From the NCBI RefSeq assembly GCF_050942215.1, contig NZ_CP192056.1, positions 3,968,001-4,032,000 of the forward strand: a DNA stretch of 64,000 bases. Direction: 5' to 3'. The DNA comes from Sphaerimonospora sp050942215 (GTDB taxonomy: Bacteria > Actinomycetota > Actinomycetes > Streptosporangiales > Streptosporangiaceae). A program made the position numbers and the translations under genes. How positions within the stretch are numbered: the first letter of the stretch is position 1; every line of letters starts with the position of its first letter. Below the pieces are notes generated by a model. That model was not told where the DNA came from and did not search any database. It saw nothing but the letters and a program-made list of their open reading frames with translations. Below are positions 58,450 to 64,000 of the stretch, piece after piece.

Positions 58450-60561
58450 TCATTCGACCCCAGCCTCACGCATATCGCGAACCTCTCGCTTGAGTTCCTT
58501 GATCTCATCGCGGAGCCGGGCCGCGACCTCGAACTGGAGGTCGGCCGCCGCCGTGTGCATCTGCTCGGTGAGCGACTCGATCAGTGCCTCGAGCTGCGCC
58601 CTCGGCATCTCGCCCACAATGGCCTTCGCGTGCCGACCTGTCTGCTTGGAGGCGAGACCGGGGACCGGAGCCTTGCCGCGTGACTGCTGACGACCGGCAC
58701 CGCCGAGCATCTGTGCGGTGTCCGCGTCCTCCCGGGCGAGACTGTCGAGAATGTCGGCGATCTTCTTGCGCAGCGGCTTCGGGTCGATGCCGTTGGCCTC
58801 GTTGTAGGCGACCTGCTTGGCCCGGCGCCGATTGGTCTCCTCGATCGCCCGCTCCATACTCGGCGTGATCTTGTCCGCGTACATGTGCACCTGGCCGGAC
58901 ACGTTACGTGCCGCCCGGCCGATGGTCTGGATCAGCGAGGTCTCGGACCGCAGGAAGCCCTCCTTGTCGGCGTCCAGGATGGACACCAGCGACACCTCGG
59001 GCAGGTCGAGGCCCTCACGGAGCAGGTTGATGCCGACGAGCACGTCGAACTCGCCCAGGCGCAGCTCACGCAGCAACTCGATGCGGCGCAGCGTGTCCAC
59101 CTCGCTGTGCAGATAACGGACCCGGATGCCGTTCTCGAGCAGGTAGTCGGTCAGATCCTCGGCCATCTTCTTGGTCAGCGTCGTGACCAGGACCCGCTCG
59201 TCTCGCTCGGCCCGTGTCCTGATCTCCTCCATGAGGTCGTCGATCTGGCCCTTCGTGGGCTTGACCACGACCTCTGGGTCGACCAGGCCGGTGGGCCGGA
59301 TGACCTGTTCGACCACATCGCCCTTGCTGCGCCCCAACTCGTACGGCCCGGGCGTGGCCGACAGGTAGACGGTCTGGTCGATCCGCTCCAGGAACTCCTC
59401 CCACTTCAGCGGGCGGTTATCCATCGCGGACGGCAGGCGGAAGCCATGCTCGACGAGTGTCCGCTTGCGCGAGGCGTCGCCCTCGTACATGGCCCCGATC
59501 TGGGGAACCGTCTGGTGCGACTCGTCGAGGACGAGCAGGAAGTCCTCCGGGAAGAAGTCCAGCAGCGTGTGCGGCGGACTGCCCTCCTCGCGCCCGTCGA
59601 TGTGACGGGAATAGTTCTCGATGCCGGCGCAGGTGCCGATCTGGCGCATCATCTCGATGTCATAGGTGGTCCGCATGCGCAGCCGCTGGGCCTCCAGCAG
59701 CTTGCCCTGCCGCTCCAGATCCGCGAGCCGCTCGACGAGCTCGGCCTCGATGCCGTTGATCGCCCGCTCCATCCGCTCCGGTCCGGCCACATAGTGCGAT
59801 GCCGGGAAGATGTGCAGCTCGTCGTCCTCCTCTACGACCTCACCGGTCAGCGGGTGGAGGGTGGACAGCTTCTCGATCTCGTCACCGAACATCTCGATGC
59901 GGACGGCGAGTTCCTGGTAGACCGGAATGACCTCGACGGTGTCCCCTCGCACCCGGAAAGTGCCGCGGGTGAAGGCCAGATCGTTCCGGGTGTACTGCAT
60001 GTCGACGAGCCTGCGCAGCAGGTGGTCTCTCTCGATCTGCTGGCCCACCTTCAGGCCGACCATCCGCTCGACGTATTCCTGGGGGGTGCCCAGACCGTAA
60101 ATGCAGGAGACCGAGGCGACCACGACCACGTCGCGCCGCGACACCAGCGACCACGTCGCCGAGTGCCGCAGCCGCTCCACCTCCTCGTTGATCGAGGAGT
60201 CCTTCTCGATGTAGGTGTCGCTCTGGGGAACGTACGCCTCGGGCTGGTAGTAGTCGTAATACGAGACGAAGTACTCGACCGCGTTGTTCGGCAGCATTTC
60301 GCGGAGCTCGTTGGCGAACTGAGCTGCGAGCGTCTTGTTCGGCTGCATGACCAGTGTGGGACGCTGAAGCCGCTCCACCAGCCAGGCCACGGTGGCGGTC
60401 TTGCCGGTGCCCGTCGCACCCAGCAGGACCGTGTCCTTCTCTCCCCTCCGGACCCGGCGCTCCAGTTCGGCGATGGCCGTCGGCTGGTCACCGGACGGCG
60501 TCATCTCGGTGACGACCTCGAAAGGCGCCGCCTTGCGCTGCAGGTCGATCAGAGACTTCAT
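58450..60561 (-). CDS. uvrB: Excinuclease ABC subunit B
   Basis: 703 residues from the ATG at 60561 (MKSLIDLQRKAAPFEVVTEM), the usual start of the family; the frame continues upstream without similarity. Walker A LLGATGTGKTATVAWL, beta-hairpin FVSYYDYYQPEAYVPQSDTY, motif VI region QTIGRAARNVSGQVHMYADK, and C-terminal UVR domain (LTEQMHTAAADLQFEVAARL). It is the damage-verifying helicase of nucleotide excision repair. Confidence 0.97.
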   Translation of the reverse strand: MKSLIDLQRKAAPFEVVTEMTPSGDQPTAIAELERRVRRGEKDTVLLGATGTGKTATVAWLVERLQRPTLVMQPNKTLAAQFANELREMLPNNAVEYFVSYYDYYQPEAYVPQSDTYIEKDSSINEEVERLRHSATWSLVSRRDVVVVASVSCIYGLGTPQEYVERMVGLKVGQQIERDHLLRRLVDMQYTRNDLAFTRGTFRVRGDTVEVIPVYQELAVRIEMFGDEIEKLSTLHPLTGEVVEEDDELHIFPASHYVAGPERMERAINGIEAELVERLADLERQGKLLEAQRLRMRTTYDIEMMRQIGTCAGIENYSRHIDGREEGSPPHTLLDFFPEDFLLVLDESHQTVPQIGAMYEGDASRKRTLVEHGFRLPSAMDNRPLKWEEFLERIDQTVYLSATPGPYELGRSKGDVVEQVIRPTGLVDPEVVVKPTKGQIDDLMEEIRTRAERDERVLVTTLTKKMAEDLTDYLLENGIRVRYLHSEVDTLRRIELLRELRLGEFDVLVGINLLREGLDLPEVSLVSILDADKEGFLRSETSLIQTIGRAARNVSGQVHMYADKITPSMERAIEETNRRRAKQVAYNEANGIDPKPLRKKIADILDSLAREDADTAQMLGGAGRQQSRGKAPVPGLASKQTGRHAKAIVGEMPRAQLEALIESLTEQMHTAAADLQFEVAARLRDEIKELKREVRDMREAGVE

Positions 60562-60771
60562 CGCTCGCTCACCACTCCACTCTTGCCCCGGCACGCCCGA
60601 CCCTGGCCCGCCCGTCCCCGGCGCCGGATGCTCACGTCTCCATAACCTATGCGGCGCGACCGACAATTCCGGTACGGTTCCCCAGCCCCGCCCTGGATTC
60701 CGGGGGCCATGGGTTCCGGCACCCCTGCCGACCTCCTGATTCCAGACCGCACACCGGCAGGACGGAGGCCT

Positions 60772-63700
60772 TCAGAAAGGGGGGAGATCATGATCGATCG
60801 TAAGCCCGACTCTGAAAAAGTTCTCTTGTTCAGGTCTTTCCTCTTCTGCTGCTTCTGGCCATACCCGGCTCGGCCCCGATCCCATGGCCGCGTGTCGTGC
60901 CGGTCCCGGTCTTGACGTCGAGTCTTCGGCCGGAACCTCATCGGCCATGATCGGCTCGGTGTCCTGTGGCAGGCGGCCGGGAGGCGCCTCGGGCCAGTTC
61001 CGCGGCTGCGGATCGGGCAGAGGGACCATGATCGGAGGGAGCCGGACCGGGTAGACATGCCCGAGCGGGCTGGTCCAGACGGTGAGACCCGGCTCGGGCC
61101 TGGTCACCCGCCAGCCGCCCTCGTGCTTGGCGCGATGGTCGTGCCGACAGGCCAGCTCCAGATTGTCCGCACAGGTGGGGCCGGCCAGGGACCAGTCCAC
61201 GATGTGGTCCTGGTCGGTCTTGGTCGCAGGCACGCGGCAACCGGGCCAGGAACACACCCGGCCACGGATTTGGACATAACGCCGCAAGACGGCATCAGCC
61301 CGCCGCCGTCCGACCTCACCACGATCTGAATCACCGCGACCGGCCCCACCACCGCATGAATCACTGCGACCACCTGGATCACCACTGCCTGGATCACCAC
61401 TGCCTGGGTCGCCGCGACCTGCCCCACCACCGCATGAATCACCGCGACCACCTGGATCACCGCGACCACCGGGATCACCACTGCCTGGATCACCGGCGAG
61501 CCCGCGGCCCTCACCCCAGCCGGATCCGCCGTGTCCCAGATGGCGGCGGGCCTGCCGGAACAGATCGGCCAGGAGCTTCGACCAGGCATCCGCGCCGGCG
61601 GGCCGGCGCGTCAGTTCACACAGACGCGCCCAGGAAATCTGCAGTTCCACGATCCCGCCCCGGCGCGTATCACGCAAAGGCACATCCCCGGCCGGGCAGG
61701 CGTCCCCGGCCGGGCGAACGTCAACTGCGGGACGGGCCGCACCCGGAGAGGAGATGACCGGTCGCGCGCGGCGGCGGGTGATCCCGGCGTGCAACAGCCG
61801 GCCGTCGTCACCGCACACGGCGAACCGCCACTCCCCCGACAGCATCCCGGCCACGATCCGACGGGCCAGGTCCGCGTGCACGAATCCCCAGCCGGGCACC
61901 TGAGCGGGATGCTCATCGAGTCCCAGCAGAGTCATCACCCCGACACGGATCTCACCGACCGCCCGCCCCCGGCCCGCCCGCACCGGCTCCTCCCCGCCCG
62001 GCCCGGCCCCCACGATGAGCCCGGCCACGCCCAGCACGCCCCCACCGTCGCCGCCGCTGTCACGACCACCACCATCACGGTCACGGCCACCCCGGCGGCC
62101 GCCCCCACCCACACCATCACTTTCGGGTTCATCGCCGGTCCCAGCGCCGGGAACACACCCGCGACCGCGACCGGGATCACAGCCAGGACCAGGGCTGGGA
62201 ACGGGATCGTGACCACCGTCAGGGCCCTCACCCACACCGGAGCCGACGCCGGAATCGACACCGGAACCGGCGTCAGGATCGGTGCCACGCTCGGGAACGG
62301 GACAGCAATCAGGACGAGCACCAGGGTCACAGCCAGGATCAGGGCCGACCCCAGCACCGGAAGCGGGACCACCGCCGAAATCAGCACCACGGTCGGGACC
62401 TTGGCCACGGCCGAAATCAGCACGACAATCGGCACCGGCACCGGGCATGGGATCAGGCCCAGGAGCGGGACCAGGATCAAAGCCAGGGCCGGCCCCAGCA
62501 GCGGGGTCGGAACCAGGACCGGATCCGGGACCGGAGCCAAGGCCGGGACCGGGGCCGGAGCCAAGGCCGGGACCGGGGCCGGAGCCAAGGCCGGGACCGG
62601 GGCCGGAGCCAAGGCCGGGACCGGGGCCGGAGCCAAGGCCGGGACCGGGGCCGGAGCCAAGGCCGGGACCGGAGTCGGGACCGGAGTCGGGATGAGATCC
62701 GAAAGCGGGACCAGGACCAGCATCAGAACCGGGGCCGAAGCCGGAATCAGGACCAGGGCCGGGGCCGGGATCAGGGCCAGAGCCGGAATCAGGACCGGGA
62801 CCGGGATCACGACCGGGATCAGGGCCAGAGCCGGAATCAGGACCGGGACCGGGATCACGACCGGGATCAGGGTCGGGGTCGGGGTCGATGAAGGGATGCG
62901 CGCGGACATGAGCGACGATCTCTTCATCGCTCAGTCTCTCGAACGAGCCGTCCAGCGATCCCAGGAACAGATCCGCCCGGATGTGATCGATCGGCCGCCG
63001 ATCTCCGGCGCGCTTGCACGCCCGTGCCAGCACATCGATCCGCTCGCACCCGGCCGCGGCCCGATCCAGGGGCAGGTCCAGCCCCGACACGCTCGCCGTG
63101 CCGTCGCCGTTGCGCGTCCCCACCACCCGGCGCCGCCGCACCGCCTCGGCATACCGTTTCTGCGCCCACAACGGATCGATCGCCAGCACCATCCGCTGGA
63201 TCCGCTCGATCAGCTCCCCGACCGTCCAGCCCGGCGCCTGCCCCACCAGCCGGGCGCACACCTGCCCGGCCTGCTCATCGGTCAGCCCCGCCGTCCAGCG
63301 GACGAACGCCACCGCCCGCGGCTCATCCAGCACCCCCGCCAGCATCGCCTCCCCCAGCACCGGCAACCGCCGATGCACATTCCAGGCCAGCTCGAAAGCG
63401 TTATCGGAACGGCGGCGCGACCACACCAGCGCCGCCCGCGCCTCATCAGGAGCGAACTCATCGGGCACCTGAACCCGGCGCACCTCCTGGCCCGACCCCT
63501 GCTCGCGCAGCCCCACCTCCAGCAACACCACCAAAAACCAGGCCCGGGCATGACACACCTGCCGGTAGGCCGCCTTCAACACCTCCACCGTGTCGAACCC
63601 CGACACCCGGCACGCATCCACCCCGGCCAGCACCACCGCCAGCTCCGCCCCCGGCACCGCCCGGGCCATCCCCTCCGGCAGCGGCACCGGCACCCCGCCC

Positions 63701-63909
63701 CCACCATCCAGCCACCCCGCCCACACCCCACTCCCGACCCCGCCCCCACCACACCCGGCACCGGCATCGGCATCGGCATCGGCATCGGCATCGGCACCAA
63801 CAGTGGAAGAAGCAGGAGCAGGAACCGGGACATCCCCCGGCGACACGACCGGCAGACACGGCACCGGCGACCCACCCGGCAAGACCGGCACAGACAACGG
63901 AACAGCCAC
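60772..63909 (-). CDS. DUF222/HNH endonuclease-like protein with giant repeat linker
   Basis: 1,045 residues from a GTG at 63909, 8 bases after GAGGGGG; a GTG at 63918 touches that site. N-terminal DUF222 (13E12-type) domain about 80-330 (LPEGMARAVPGAELAVVLAG, FLVVLLEVGLREQGSGQEVR, RRLPVLGEAMLAGVLDEPRA). Then a disordered linker of several hundred residues made of DPGPGPGSG-like repeats, a conserved middle (LDEHPAQVPGWGFVHADLAR, RIVAGMLSGEWRFAVCGDDG), a second GDPGSGDPGG-repeat linker, and a C-terminal HNH domain (CSWPGCRVPATKTDQDHIVD, NLELACRHDHRAKHEGGW). It resembles mobile 13E12-family nucleases. The 210 bases between it and uvrB show no gene. Confidence 0.85.
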   Translation of the reverse strand: MAVPLSVPVLPGGSPVPCLPVVSPGDVPVPAPASSTVGADADADADADAGAGCGGGGVGSGVWAGWLDGGGGVPVPLPEGMARAVPGAELAVVLAGVDACRVSGFDTVEVLKAAYRQVCHARAWFLVVLLEVGLREQGSGQEVRRVQVPDEFAPDEARAALVWSRRRSDNAFELAWNVHRRLPVLGEAMLAGVLDEPRAVAFVRWTAGLTDEQAGQVCARLVGQAPGWTVGELIERIQRMVLAIDPLWAQKRYAEAVRRRRVVGTRNGDGTASVSGLDLPLDRAAAGCERIDVLARACKRAGDRRPIDHIRADLFLGSLDGSFERLSDEEIVAHVRAHPFIDPDPDPDPGRDPGPGPDSGSGPDPGRDPGPGPDSGSGPDPGPGPGPDSGFGPGSDAGPGPAFGSHPDSGPDSGPGLGSGPGPGLGSGPGPGLGSGPGPGLGSGPGPGLGSGPGPGLGSGPGSGPGSDPAAGAGPGFDPGPAPGPDPMPGAGADCRADFGRGQGPDRGADFGGGPASGAGVGPDPGCDPGARPDCCPVPERGTDPDAGSGVDSGVGSGVGEGPDGGHDPVPSPGPGCDPGRGRGCVPGAGTGDEPESDGVGGGGRRGGRDRDGGGRDSGGDGGGVLGVAGLIVGAGPGGEEPVRAGRGRAVGEIRVGVMTLLGLDEHPAQVPGWGFVHADLARRIVAGMLSGEWRFAVCGDDGRLLHAGITRRRARPVISSPGAARPAVDVRPAGDACPAGDVPLRDTRRGGIVELQISWARLCELTRRPAGADAWSKLLADLFRQARRHLGHGGSGWGEGRGLAGDPGSGDPGGRGDPGGRGDSCGGGAGRGDPGSGDPGSGDPGGRSDSCGGGAGRGDSDRGEVGRRRADAVLRRYVQIRGRVCSWPGCRVPATKTDQDHIVDWSLAGPTCADNLELACRHDHRAKHEGGWRVTRPEPGLTVWTSPLGHVYPVRLPPIMVPLPDPQPRNWPEAPPGRLPQDTEPIMADEVPAEDSTSRPGPARHAAMGSGPSRVWPEAAEEERPEQENFFRVGLTIDHDLPPF
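61328..61496 (-). repeat. Degenerate 9/15-base repeats encoding a GDPGSGDPGG linker
   Basis: Repeated GATCACCACTGCCTG and GATCACCGCGACCAC units, including two copies of a longer block ending CACCACCGCATGAATCAC (near 61348 and 61431). They lie in frame within the HNH gene. Confidence 0.75.
62533..62676 (-). repeat. 24-bp tandem repeat, six copies, in the HNH gene
   Basis: Six head-to-tail copies of a 24-base unit beginning GGAGCCAAGGCCGGGACCGG, the last slightly diverged, encoding PGPGLGSG twice-repeated octads. Near-identity indicates recent expansion. A separate six-base run (CATCGG x5, about 63768-63797) encodes Asp-Ala repeats near the N-terminus. Confidence 0.9.
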
Positions 63910-64000
63910 GACGGACACCCCCTCACCGAGACGAAAACAACCACCCCGATCACCCGACCGGGACTCCCCTTGACAGGAAACGGCTACCTCAGCACTCGGC

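Noticed and set aside
61935..62927. 330-codon minus-strand frame rich in Ala/Pro/Val/Leu
   Set aside because: Out-of-frame translation of the HNH linker repeats.

Overview
This 64 kb window comes from a high-G+C actinomycete. Codon use is strongly G/C at third positions, and GTG/TTG starts and ATGA/GTGA stop-start overlaps are common. The der-cmk-tyrA-aroH-rluB-scpB-scpA-parA-xerD-nudix-pyrG block is a typical actinobacterial core order. SARP, SigB/F/G, ANTAR, DUF6458 and DUF222-HNH proteins fit a filamentous actinomycete. Streptosporangiales is my best guess, from style rather than from a marker gene.

Left end (1-6.35 kb): a lower-G+C accessory segment abuts the 3' end of a tRNA-Pro(GGG) gene. 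It holds a Ser/Thr kinase cut by the window edge, then an OLD-family nuclease overlapping a UvrD/PcrA-like helicase (a Gabija-type pair), then a frameshifted DUF2637 gene of the kind found in actinomycete integrative conjugative elements. I read this as a decaying tRNA-integrated element carrying a defence module.

6.4-8.8 kb: small actinobacterial proteins, including three in a row that are membrane-associated or share a C-terminal domain.

9.0-25.0 kb: the most interesting region, an apparent RiPP (ribosomally made, modified peptide) locus. A leftward operon encodes a 43-residue peptide with a cysteine-containing C-terminus (PWCIGHQEKIS), a radical SAM/SPASM enzyme, a prolyl oligopeptidase, a UGT-type glycosyltransferase, a cytochrome P450 and an MFS exporter, mostly overlapping or a few bases apart. 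A rightward unit (a graspetide-style ATP-grasp ligase and a SARP/NB-ARC regulator) converges on it. A divergent rightward operon encodes a 68-residue protein, a class III cyclase-ATPase-TPR protein, a signal-less subtilase and a GAF protein. The two divergent operons share a 100-bp imperfect palindrome that looks like a mirrored double operator.

25.0-31.3 kb: type II NADH dehydrogenase and a partner-switching stress module (RsbW-like kinase, SigB/F/G sigma factor, STAS antagonist, GAF-ANTAR protein, SpoIIE-like protein with altered metal ligands).

31.5-44.4 kb: a GT4 glycosyltransferase, a proline-catabolic set (PucR regulator, proline dehydrogenase, P5C dehydrogenase) ending in a strong hairpin, a quinol-monooxygenase-like protein, an acyltransferase behind an operator-like repeat, a ThDP enzyme with a cyclase-family hydrolase, Smr and CBS proteins, a MarR regulator with an LprG lipoprotein/P55-type MFS pair, and a sensor-domain fragment.

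44.5-56.4 kb: the core block of GTPase, nucleotide, aromatic amino acid, pseudouridine, chromosome-segregation and recombinase genes. 56.5-64 kb: a hexapeptide acyltransferase overlapping a P450 that lacks the acid-alcohol pair, uvrB, and a 1,045-residue DUF222/HNH protein with tandem-repeat insertions. I saw no rRNA, CRISPR array or intact insertion sequence.
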